Assembly (NCBI GenBank): GCA_947653315.1
Contig: CANTGP010000222.1
Coordinates: 1-5,587, forward strand
Direction of reading: 5' to 3'
Source of the DNA: an uncultured Lachnospiraceae bacterium
GTDB lineage: Bacteria; Bacillota; Clostridia; Lachnospirales; Lachnospiraceae
DNA length: 5,587 nucleotides
This document shows, piece after piece, positions 1-5,587 of this stretch (position 1 is its first letter; each line of letters starts with the position of its first letter). The notes under the pieces were generated by a model. It had not been told where the DNA came from, did no database searches, and saw only the letters and a list, made by a program, of their open reading frames with translations. A program made the translations under genes and the position numbers.

Positions 1-73
1 CATCATTGTATTCTTCATTATTTTCCAAAGATATTTGGTGGAAGGAATCGCGATGGACGGAATCAAAGGATAA
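1..73 (+). CDS. Sugar ABC transporter permease, MalG type, C-terminal end (partial)
   Basis: Reading from base 2, 23 codons lead to a TAA at 71-73. The first residues are strongly hydrophobic (IIVFFIIF), as in a last transmembrane helix. They are followed by QRYLVEGIAMDGIKG, the characteristic cytoplasmic C-terminus of carbohydrate ABC permeases of the CUT1/MalG family, which typically end in a phrase like QRYFVEGI..G.VKG. The protein would be one of two inner-membrane subunits that import an oligosaccharide delivered by a lipid-anchored binding protein. Because it lies just upstream of an intracellular alpha-glucuronidase and two uronate-catabolic genes, I infer a transporter for glucuronoxylo-oligosaccharides or a related uronide, but the substrate cannot be read from this fragment. 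Only the tail is visible, so completeness of the gene is unknown. The family call is fairly secure despite the short length. Confidence 0.8.
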   Translation, partial: IIVFFIIFQRYLVEGIAMDGIKG

Positions 74-97
74 CTTTGTATTACCGGCGGGAATGGA

Positions 98-113
98 TTG
101 CAACGGTTTGCAA
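98..113. promoter_or_regulatory. Candidate operator, TTGCAA-N4-TTGCAA
   Basis: Two TTGCAA hexamers, each its own reverse complement, are separated by CGGT. This gives a 16-bp palindrome with a non-palindromic centre, lying 24 bases after the permease stop and 110 bases before the GH115 start. Size and symmetry resemble operators of LacI-family sugar regulators. It matches the Gram-positive cre consensus only partly: three mismatches by eye, including the central CG. No regulator gene is visible, so the binding protein is unknown and the site is a pattern-based suggestion. Confidence 0.35.
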
Positions 114-120
114 GCATATG

Positions 121-154
121 GGAGGAAAAAGACATGGTGAATGTATTTTCCTCC
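121..154 (+). promoter_or_regulatory. Leader hairpin between transporter and catabolic genes
   Basis: GGAGGAAAA (121-129) pairs perfectly with TTTTCCTCC (146-154). Inside, ACAT (132-135) pairs with ATGT (141-144) around a five-base loop, leaving a small asymmetric internal loop. The sequence after the stem is TTGTAAATTTTT, so a T-run exists but starts several bases from the stem. It could therefore be a weak intrinsic terminator or processing site that lowers read-through from the transporter genes, or a leader element for the GH115 gene. The left arm contains a Shine-Dalgarno sequence and the right arm its complement, which suggests a translational role. The structure is visible; the function is inference. 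Confidence 0.5.
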
Positions 155-160
155 TTGTAA
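134..160 (+). CDS. Possible 8-codon leader ORF (MVNVFSSL)
   Basis: ATG at 134 is preceded by GGAGGA (121-126) with a 7-base gap, an ideal ribosome binding arrangement, and the frame stops at TAA 158-160 after MVNVFSSL. The Shine-Dalgarno lies in the left arm of the 121-154 hairpin and the two serine codons TCC TCC lie in its right arm, so translation and folding would exclude each other. That geometry recalls leader peptides of attenuators. The peptide has no run of one regulatory amino acid, and so short an ORF can easily arise by chance. There is no homology evidence. Confidence 0.25.
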   Translation: MVNVFSSL

Positions 161-183
161 ATTTTTAGGCAATTCTATATGCT
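155..183 (+). promoter_or_regulatory. Weak candidate promoter for the GH115-uxuA-uxuB operon
   Basis: TTGTAA (155-160) as a -35 and TATGCT (178-183) as a -10 are spaced 17 bases apart; each matches the sigma-A consensus at four of six positions. A start just downstream would leave a short untranslated leader that includes the GH115 ribosome binding site but not the upstream hairpin. Other AT-rich hexamers nearby (for example TATAGA at 187-192) are equally plausible -10 elements, so the exact promoter is uncertain. Confidence 0.22.
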
Positions 184-211
184 GATTATAGATACGTTCT
201 AAAATATGGGA

Positions 212-218
212 AGGGAGG
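212..218 (+). promoter_or_regulatory. Ribosome binding site that fixes the GH115 start
   Basis: AGGGAGG sits five bases before ATG 224. An in-frame ATG at 206 lies upstream of this site and has no Shine-Dalgarno of its own, so 224 is the better start. The site can also pair with CCTCCTT at 150-156 in the leader (seven pairs, one of them G-U). Confidence 0.75.
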
Positions 219-223
219 TTATC

Positions 224-2347
224 ATGGAAATAGAAAATGAAACAGACATAAAAGCTGGAATAAAAGCCGGAGTAAAAACCGGAATAAAAGCAGAAGCCAA
301 AACAGGAACGGATATTGAAAACATCATTATTTTAAACGCGAACACGCAGGTAACGGGAGCGCAGACTGCGGCAGTCAGGCATGCCGCCAAAAACCTGCAC
401 AGGGATATCCGGAAGGTATTTGGCGGGACACAACAGCCGGGATGCCAAATCCGGCTGGAAAAACCGGAAAAAAGGGAATTGGAAGAACTGGAATTGGAAA
501 AGGAGTGTTTCCGTATTGGGGTAAGGGAAGGCGGTCTGGTCATACAGGCGTCGGACGATCTTGGATTTATTTACGGAATTTATGAAATCAGCAGGACCTT
601 TTTAGGTATCAACGACTTTTGGTTTTGGAATGACCAGGAACCGCAGCGCAGGGAAGAAGTGCGGGTTCCGGGCAGTTACCAATTCCGCTCCAAACCGTTC
701 CGGGTCAAATACAGGGGATGGTTTGTCAATGACGAAGTCCTGCTCCATACATGGATGGTGGACAGGGAGAAAGACAAGCCCTGGGAAATGGTATTTGAGG
801 CGTTGCTGCGGTGCGGCGGAAACATGGTGATTCCGGGCACGGACCAAAATGCCAGAAAATATGCGGCTTTGGCTTCCGGGATGGGATTGGTTATCACCCA
901 CCATCATGCGGAGCCTTTGGGGGCGGAAATGTTTGCCAGGGCATATCCGGATTTGGAACCTTCCTATGACCGGTATCCCGAAAAATTCCATGGATTGTGG
1001 AAGGAAGCGTTGGAGAGGCAGAAGGATGAAAAAGTCATATGGAATTTGGGATTCCGCGGGCAGGGGGATAAGCCGTTTTGGGCGGACGATGCAAGATACC
1101 AATCCGACGGGGAACGCGGGAAATTAATGGGCGAACTGATTCAAAGGCAGTATGATTTCGTAAAAGGGATGGATGAGGATGCCGTATGCTGCTCCAACCT
1201 TTACGGGGAAACCATGGATTTGTACCAAAAGGGCTGCCTGCATCTGCCGGATGACGTGATTAAAATATGGGCGGATAACGGCTACGGAAAAATGGTCAGC
1301 AGACGGCAGGGCAACGAAAATCCGAGGATTTGCGCGCTTCCCGAAAAGAAAGGGGAAGCAAACGGCATTTATTACCATGTATCTTTTTATGATTTACAGG
1401 CGGCAAACCATATTACCATGCTGCAAAACGCACCGGAATTTGTAAAAAAGGAGCTGAAACAGGTGTTGGAACGGGGCGGCGACGATTTTTGGCTCATCAA
1501 TTGCTCCAATGTAAAACCGCATGTTTATTATTTGGATTTCATTGCGCAGTTATGGCGGGACGGGGATATTGACGTGGAGCGGCACAGAAAAGGGTATGTG
1601 GAAAAATATTATGGTTTGGAGGAATCCGGACAGATTGCGGAACGCCTGAAGGAATACCCCCTGTATGCGGCGGCCTATGGAAAAGAGGAAGACGAACATG
1701 CGGGAGAACAGTTTACAAACCATGTGGCGAGGATTCTCGTGACACAGTATATGAAAGACCATGGGAAGCCAAGCGGAGAACTGCTTTGGGCGACGGACGG
1801 CAGAACCCTCGGGGAACAGGTGCGGTGGTACCAAAAAATCTGCCGGGACGGGGCGGCATCCTATGGGGAATATCTCCGTAAATGTATGCTTACGGATGCC
1901 CTTCTTAGCGGAAAAGGCAGGGAACTGTTTAGGGATTCGGTTCTTTTGCAGGTACGTATTCATGCCCACTGTTTCCGCGGGGCGCTTTTGCTTTGTGAAA
2001 GTCTGCTGGAAGGCTTGGAAGAAAATTACCAGGGCGCCTTTTACCATGCGGGAAAAGCGCGGAAGGAGTATTTGGAAGCGGACAACGCCCTGCGGGAGCG
2101 GGAACACGGAAAGTGGCATGGCTTTTACGGGAACGAATGCCTGACGGATATCAAGCAGACGGCATGGGTGCTGCAGGGATTGATGGGGTACCTGCGCGCG
2201 TTGGGCGACGGACCGCATTATTACCGGTGGCAGAGGGAATATCTGTATGCGGAAAAAGACCGGCGTGTCATGCTGATTATGAATATGGAAAACCATCTGC
2301 AGGACGGGGAATTGTTCGCATTGATGGAAGCGAAGCTGGAAGGATGA
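224..2347 (+). CDS. GH115 family alpha-glucuronidase, compact and intracellular
   Basis: This 707-residue protein resembles glycoside hydrolase family 115, whose characterised members remove (4-O-methyl)-D-glucuronic acid alpha-1,2-linked to xylan. After an unusual N-terminal extension (1-31) with KAGI-like repeats comes an N-terminal alpha/beta domain (about 32-150). A TIM-barrel-like catalytic region (about 160-460) then carries RGWFVNDE (164-171), THHHAEPLG (225-233), LGFRGQGDKPFW (275-286), NLYGETMDL (325-333, Glu329), IWADNGYGKM (348-357), GIYYHVSFYD (381-390) and NCSNVKPH (426-433). A helical tail (about 465-707) ends the protein. I see no signal peptide, so it should act in the cytoplasm on imported oligosaccharides. 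Many GH115 enzymes are 800-1000 residues long with a C-terminal beta-sandwich, which appears absent here. The ATG at 224 is chosen for its ribosome binding site. uxuA follows after 16 bases, supporting one operon. The family call is firm; the exact substrate is inferred. Confidence 0.85.
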   Translation: MEIENETDIKAGIKAGVKTGIKAEAKTGTDIENIIILNANTQVTGAQTAAVRHAAKNLHRDIRKVFGGTQQPGCQIRLEKPEKRELEELELEKECFRIGVREGGLVIQASDDLGFIYGIYEISRTFLGINDFWFWNDQEPQRREEVRVPGSYQFRSKPFRVKYRGWFVNDEVLLHTWMVDREKDKPWEMVFEALLRCGGNMVIPGTDQNARKYAALASGMGLVITHHHAEPLGAEMFARAYPDLEPSYDRYPEKFHGLWKEALERQKDEKVIWNLGFRGQGDKPFWADDARYQSDGERGKLMGELIQRQYDFVKGMDEDAVCCSNLYGETMDLYQKGCLHLPDDVIKIWADNGYGKMVSRRQGNENPRICALPEKKGEANGIYYHVSFYDLQAANHITMLQNAPEFVKKELKQVLERGGDDFWLINCSNVKPHVYYLDFIAQLWRDGDIDVERHRKGYVEKYYGLEESGQIAERLKEYPLYAAAYGKEEDEHAGEQFTNHVARILVTQYMKDHGKPSGELLWATDGRTLGEQVRWYQKICRDGAASYGEYLRKCMLTDALLSGKGRELFRDSVLLQVRIHAHCFRGALLLCESLLEGLEENYQGAFYHAGKARKEYLEADNALREREHGKWHGFYGNECLTDIKQTAWVLQGLMGYLRALGDGPHYYRWQREYLYAEKDRRVMLIMNMENHLQDGELFALMEAKLEG
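248..307 (+). repeat. Five-copy 12-bp tandem repeat coding IKAG-like tetrapeptides
   Basis: Five consecutive 12-base units encode IKAG, IKAG, VKTG, IKAE and AKTG (residues 9-28 of the GH115 protein). The units share an ATA-AAA-GCN-GGA pattern with point differences, so they look like an ageing minisatellite. The repeat lies ahead of the recognisable GH115 domain and is lysine-rich and probably disordered. Because the unit is a multiple of three, copy-number changes would not shift the frame. Confidence 0.8.
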
Positions 2348-2350
2348 AAG

Positions 2351-2356
2351 AGGAGG
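2351..2356 (+). promoter_or_regulatory. Ribosome binding site that fixes the uxuA start
   Basis: A perfect AGGAGG lies seven bases before ATG 2364. An in-frame TTG at 2358 is only one base after the site, too close for normal initiation. The ATG also gives the family's usual beginning, MEMTLRWYG. This supports 2364. Confidence 0.85.
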
Positions 2357-2363
2357 TTTGACT

Positions 2364-3455
2364 ATGGAAATGACATTAAGGTGGTACGGTTCGGAATTCG
2401 ATACGGTGACATTAAAACAAATACGGCAGATACCGGGGGTGACGGGAGTAATTACCACACTTTACGACACAAAGCCGGGGGAAGTCTGGAGCCGTGAAAG
2501 GATACGCGGCATGATAGGGGAAGTGGAAGCCGCCGGGCTGCATGTTTCCGGGATAGAGAGCGTGAACGTGCATGACGCAATCAAAGCCGGACTGCCGGAG
2601 CGGGACAGGTATATTGAGCATTACATCAATACGCTGGAGAATCTTGGAAAAGAGGGAATCCGTTTGGTCTGCTATAATTTTATGCCGGTTTTTGACTGGA
2701 CCAGGACGGAACTTGCGAGAAAGCGGGCGGACGGCTCCACGGTGCTTGCCTATACGCAGGAAGCGGTGGATGCCCTGGAACCGGAGAAAATGTTTGCATC
2801 CATTGCGGGGGATTCCAACGGAAGCGTCATGCCCGGCTGGGAACCGGAGCGGATGGAACGGGTGAAGGAACTGTTTGCCCTGTACCGGGATGTGGATGAC
2901 GAAAAGCTGTTTGCGAACTTAAAGTATTTTTTGGAAAAGATTATGCCGGTTTGTGACAGGTATGATATCCGTATGGCAATTCACCCGGACGACCCTGCCT
3001 GGAGCGTGTTTGGATTGCCGCGCATCATCATCAATAAAGAAAATATCCTGCGCATGATGCATATGGTTGACAATCCGCATAACGGCGTGACATTTTGTTC
3101 CGGTTCTTACGGAACCAACAGGGATAACGATTTACCGGATATGATCCGCTCCTTAAAAGGAAGAATCCATTTTGCCCATGTGCGCAACCTGAAATTTAAC
3201 TCGCCCACGGATTTTGAGGAAGCGGCGCATCTGTCATGTGACGGGGACTTTGATATGTACGGGATTATGAAGGCGCTGTATGAGATTGGTTTTGACGGAC
3301 CCATCCGCCCGGACCACGGGCGCATGATTTGGGATGAGGTGGCGATGCCCGGATACGGACTGTATGACCGTGCGCTGGGAGCGGCATACCTGAACGGTCT
3401 GTGGGAAGCCATTGAAAAATCGGAAGGGAAAAATCAGCAAGGAGGCAGAATCTAA
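2364..3455 (+). CDS. uxuA: Mannonate dehydratase
   Basis: This enzyme dehydrates D-mannonate to 2-keto-3-deoxy-D-gluconate (EC 4.2.1.8) in the cytoplasmic hexuronate pathway. The product of 363 residues has the normal length for the Gram-positive form. It begins MEMTLRWYG, close to the start known for Bacillus and E. coli UxuA, and shows GVITTLYD (28-35) and GEVW (39-42). The metal and active-site motifs of this TIM-barrel family are present: AIHPDDP (His207), TFCSGSYG (Cys245), FAHVRNLK (His272) and RPDHGRMIWDE (Asp317, His318), followed by YGLYDRALGAAYLNGL with Tyr334. By analogy with solved ManD/UxuA structures, His207, Cys245, His272 and Asp317 should hold the divalent metal (Mn2+). The stop overlaps the uxuB start by one base, pointing to translational coupling. 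All key residues look intact. Confidence 0.95.
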   Translation: MEMTLRWYGSEFDTVTLKQIRQIPGVTGVITTLYDTKPGEVWSRERIRGMIGEVEAAGLHVSGIESVNVHDAIKAGLPERDRYIEHYINTLENLGKEGIRLVCYNFMPVFDWTRTELARKRADGSTVLAYTQEAVDALEPEKMFASIAGDSNGSVMPGWEPERMERVKELFALYRDVDDEKLFANLKYFLEKIMPVCDRYDIRMAIHPDDPAWSVFGLPRIIINKENILRMMHMVDNPHNGVTFCSGSYGTNRDNDLPDMIRSLKGRIHFAHVRNLKFNSPTDFEEAAHLSCDGDFDMYGIMKALYEIGFDGPIRPDHGRMIWDEVAMPGYGLYDRALGAAYLNGLWEAIEKSEGKNQQGGRI

Positions 3456-5077
3456 TGAAAATAAATTTACGGGGGATTACCGGAGACAATAACCGGAAGG
3501 CGTGGGAGGAAAAGGGATATTCCCTGCCCCGTTACGATGTGGCGCAGGTGGCCAAGGCCACAAGGGAGAATCCTTTTTGGCTCCATTTCGGGGCCGGCAA
3601 TTTATTCCGGGCATTCCATGCGGTTATCGCACAAAACCTTTTGGATTCCGGGGTGTTGGACCGGGGAATCCTTGTGGCGGAAGGATTTGATTATGAAATT
3701 ACCGAAAAGATGTATGCGCCCCATGACAATCTCGGCATTGCCGTGACCTTAAAGGCGGACGGAACCATCGGCAAAAAAGTGGTGGGAAGCATTGCGGAAG
3801 CCCTGCCGTTGGATTCCTCGGACGAACCGGCATTTGCGCGGTTAAAGGAAATCTTTTCCGGGGATTCCCTGCAGATGGCGACGTTTACCATCACGGAAAA
3901 AGGTTACGGCCTGACCGGAGCGAAGGGCGAAACACTGCCGGACGTGGCGGCGGATTTCGCGGCAGGACCGGAAAAACCGGTGAGTTATATGGGGAAGGTA
4001 TCCTCGTTGCTGTACGCAAGATATTGCGCGGGGGAAAAACCGCTTGCCATGGTCAGTACCGACAATTGTTCCCATAACGGGGATAAACTGTACGCGGCGG
4101 TGGCGGCATTTGCAAAAGCATGGGTGGAAAATAAGAAAGCGGATGCAGGGTTTTTGGGTTACATTGATTCCGGAAACGTTTCGTTCCCGTGGAGCATGAT
4201 TGATAAAATTACGCCAAGGCCGGACGAAACGGTGGGAAAACTTCTGCGGGAAGACGGTGTGGAAGGGCTGGATGCGGTGGTTACTTCAAAAAATACTTAT
4301 GTGGCGCCGTTTGTGAATGCGGAGGAGACCGAATATTTGGTGATTGAGGATGATTTCCCGAACGGACGCCCAAGGCTGGAAGAAGGCGGCGTGATGTTCA
4401 CGGACAGGGAAACGGTGGATAAGGTGGAGAAAATGAAAGTATGTACCTGCTTAAATCCGCTGCATACCTGCCTTGCCGTTTTCGGGTGCCTGCTGGGCTA
4501 CCGGAAAATTTCGGAGGAAATGCAGGATAAGGAACTGGTAAAGATGGTGGAAAAAGTGGGTTATCAGGAGGGGCTTCCGGTGGTCATCCATCCGGGCATT
4601 TTGAATCCGGGGGAATTTATCGGTACCGTGTTGAAGGTACGCCTTCCCAATCCGTTTATGCCGGATACCCCCCAAAGGATTGCCACGGACACATCACAGA
4701 AACTTGCCATCCGTTTTGGGGAAACGGTGAAAGCCTACCAGGCGGATGAAAACCGGAAAACGGATGACCTGCAGGTCATTCCGCTTGTCTTCGCAGGCTG
4801 GCTGCGGTATCTGACGGCGGTGGACGATGAAGGAAACGGATTTCCGTTAAGTCCCGACCCGCTCCTTGGGATGCTGTGCCCGCAAATGGCGAAGCTGAAA
4901 CCCGGCGGTACGGAGACGGAAACGGAAGCGGTCTTAAGGCCGATTCTGGAAGATGCCGGAATCTTTGGCGTAAACCTGTATGACGTCGGTATGGCGCAAA
5001 AGGTGTGCGGGTATTTTACGGAAATGAATGCCGGTGCCGGGGCAGTCCGAAGGACATTAAGAAAGTATTTGGCATAA
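3455..5077 (+). CDS. uxuB: D-fructuronate reductase (D-mannonate oxidoreductase), mannitol dehydrogenase superfamily
   Basis: This protein likely reduces D-fructuronate to D-mannonate with NADH (EC 1.1.1.57), feeding the uxuA product in the same operon. Its 540 residues form a long Firmicutes-style member of the polyol-specific long-chain dehydrogenase/reductase family. An N-terminal Rossmann domain has FWLHFGAGNLFRAFHA (41-56) for the dinucleotide and STDNCSHNGDKL (201-212). The domain junction shows SMIDKITPRPDE (247-258). The C-terminal helical domain has KVCTCLNPLHT (328-338), with Lys328, Asn334 and His337 as likely catalytic residues, and IRFGETVKAY (419-428). The ATG at 3455 shares its A with the uxuA TAA, and AAGGAGG (3439-3445) precedes it by nine bases. 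The superfamily includes mannitol, tagaturonate and arabinitol enzymes; the fructuronate assignment rests mainly on the uxuA neighbour. No frameshift or truncation is visible. Confidence 0.88.
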   Translation: MKINLRGITGDNNRKAWEEKGYSLPRYDVAQVAKATRENPFWLHFGAGNLFRAFHAVIAQNLLDSGVLDRGILVAEGFDYEITEKMYAPHDNLGIAVTLKADGTIGKKVVGSIAEALPLDSSDEPAFARLKEIFSGDSLQMATFTITEKGYGLTGAKGETLPDVAADFAAGPEKPVSYMGKVSSLLYARYCAGEKPLAMVSTDNCSHNGDKLYAAVAAFAKAWVENKKADAGFLGYIDSGNVSFPWSMIDKITPRPDETVGKLLREDGVEGLDAVVTSKNTYVAPFVNAEETEYLVIEDDFPNGRPRLEEGGVMFTDRETVDKVEKMKVCTCLNPLHTCLAVFGCLLGYRKISEEMQDKELVKMVEKVGYQEGLPVVIHPGILNPGEFIGTVLKVRLPNPFMPDTPQRIATDTSQKLAIRFGETVKAYQADENRKTDDLQVIPLVFAGWLRYLTAVDDEGNGFPLSPDPLLGMLCPQMAKLKPGGTETETEAVLRPILEDAGIFGVNLYDVGMAQKVCGYFTEMNAGAGAVRRTLRKYLA

Positions 5078-5100
5078 AAGTGGCTGGCGCCATACCATCT

Positions 5101-5162
5101 GCGCCGGAGCGTGTTTGAAAATTGCGGGAATGAAATTTCAAACACGCTTTGGCGCTTTCTTT
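5101..5162 (+). terminator. Intrinsic terminator of the GH115-uxuA-uxuB operon
   Basis: The arms 5101-5120 and 5136-5155 form a 20-bp stem: GCGCC pairs with GGCGC at the base, two G-U pairs follow, then a perfect 13-bp match of AGCGTGTTTGAAA with TTTCAAACACGCT. The loop is 15 bases and the tail is TTTCTTT (5156-5162). It begins 24 bases after the uxuB stop. The opposite strand has no T-rich tail after the stem, so it should act only on + strand transcripts. Confidence 0.88.
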
Positions 5163-5192
5163 GTGAAAAGCCTATCCGCAGCCCGAAATCTA

Positions 5193-5201
5193 TGGTATAT
5201 T
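5193..5201 (+). promoter_or_regulatory. Candidate extended -10 promoter for the AAA-ATPase gene
   Basis: TGGTATATT matches the extended -10 pattern TGnTATAAT with one mismatch and lies about 50 bases before the ATPase start, after the operon terminator. No convincing -35 stands 16-18 bases upstream, which is tolerated for extended -10 promoters. The position is sensible, but the support is one short motif. Confidence 0.35.
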
Positions 5202-5253
5202 TGTAACGGGCAGTGGGTGCGGCGGTAATTTGCATTCACGGAAGGAGGATGGC

Positions 5254-5587
5254 ATGGCATTATATTTAAATACGGATTCATCCTATGAAGATTTTAAAAT
5301 GTTGGTAAACGGCGATTATTTTGTGGATAAGTCCGGTATCATCGAAAAAATAAATAAACGGATTAATACTAAAAACAGGTACCTCTGTATTACGAAGCCG
5401 CGCCGGTTCGGGAAAACGTCAGTGCTGAATATGCTTGGTTCCTATTATGGCGCGGCTAATGATTCCAAGGAATTGTTTGACGGTTTGGAAATCAGCAGGT
5501 GTGCGGGGTATGAAGAACATTTAAACAAATACCATGTGATTCATATGAATTTAAACAGCATTCCGGTAAACGGCAGCAGTTATGGGG
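5254..5587 (+). CDS. AAA-ATPase_like family protein, N-terminal part (cut by window end)
   Basis: The frame is open from ATG 5254 to the window edge (111 codons). AAGGAGG (5242-5248) ends five bases before the start; the ATG at 5249 is out of frame and soon stops. The sequence has the hallmarks of the AAA-ATPase_like family (PF09820 type): an N-terminal DYFVDKS (21-27), matching the usual Y.VDKT motif, and a P-loop variant KPRRFGKTS (48-56), matching the family's RPRRFGKT, with Lys54 and Thr55 for nucleotide binding. Full-length members are usually 500-600 residues and often end in a PD-(D/E)XK nuclease-like domain, which would lie beyond the window. The biological role of this family is poorly known. 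It is separated from the uronate operon by a strong terminator and is visibly more AT-rich, so I regard it as an unrelated neighbour. Confidence 0.85.
   Translation, partial: MALYLNTDSSYEDFKMLVNGDYFVDKSGIIEKINKRINTKNRYLCITKPRRFGKTSVLNMLGSYYGAANDSKELFDGLEISRCAGYEEHLNKYHVIHMNLNSIPVNGSSYG

Noticed and set aside
98..111. A catabolite-responsive element (cre).
   Set aside because: Against TGWAANCGNTNWCA the sequence has three mismatches, including the central CG, so a pathway-specific operator is more likely.
121..166. A standard intrinsic terminator for the ABC transporter operon.
   Set aside because: The stem is good, but the T-run is interrupted by GTAAA and begins several bases later. I list it as a leader hairpin with termination only as one possibility.
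1..168. A second open frame from base 1 to a TAG at 166-168.
   Set aside because: Its product is rich in Cys, His and Arg with no recognisable pattern, and it overlaps the clearly better permease tail in the next frame. It is probably chance.
199..543. A minus-strand frame with repeated FIPAF/FIPVF-like residues.
   Set aside because: The repeats are the reverse reading of the KAGI-coding 12-bp units of the GH115 gene; nothing else supports a gene.
1550..2458. A 302-residue minus-strand open frame across the GH115 end and the uxuA start.
   Set aside because: It lies opposite two well-supported genes, spans their junction, lacks a recognisable domain and has no evident promoter or ribosome binding site. 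It is a shadow of the + strand coding bias.
5181..5211. GCCCG and CGGGC flanking the possible -10 of the ATPase gene, as an operator.
   Set aside because: Five-base arms with a 21-base gap are too short and too common to support a regulatory claim.

Overview
The window looks like a polysaccharide-utilisation segment from a Bacillota bacterium, most likely a gut-type Lachnospiraceae. The reasons are the strong AGGAGG-type ribosome binding sites, the long Firmicutes-style UxuB, a Bacillus-like UxuA, a CUT1-type sugar ABC permease and an AAA-ATPase_like protein of the kind common in gut clostridia. All genes are on the + strand. The taxonomic call is an inference from resemblance, not from a search.

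Layout. Positions 1-73 hold the last 23 codons of a MalG-type sugar ABC transporter permease. Positions 74-223 are a non-coding leader. It contains a TTGCAA-N4-TTGCAA candidate operator and a strong hairpin (121-154) that encloses an 8-codon mini-ORF. One hairpin arm carries an anti-Shine-Dalgarno-like CCTCCTT. Three tightly packed genes follow: a compact, signal-less GH115 alpha-glucuronidase (224-2347), mannonate dehydratase uxuA (2364-3455) and a fructuronate reductase of the mannitol dehydrogenase superfamily, uxuB (3455-5077). A long intrinsic terminator (5101-5162) closes the operon. After a short gap with a possible extended -10 promoter, a more AT-rich AAA-ATPase_like gene starts at 5254 and runs off the window.

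How the genes fit together. The likely scheme is import of short (methyl)glucuronoxylan oligosaccharides by the ABC transporter and cytoplasmic removal of the glucuronosyl side group by the GH115 enzyme. Glucuronate is then isomerised to fructuronate by UxaC (not in this window), reduced to mannonate by UxuB and dehydrated to 2-keto-3-deoxygluconate by UxuA. The families are well known and the core operon is not a new system. The least ordinary features are the leader RNA architecture, an in-frame five-copy tetrapeptide repeat at the GH115 N-terminus, the compact form of the GH115 enzyme and the unusual catalytic-motif spacing in UxuB.
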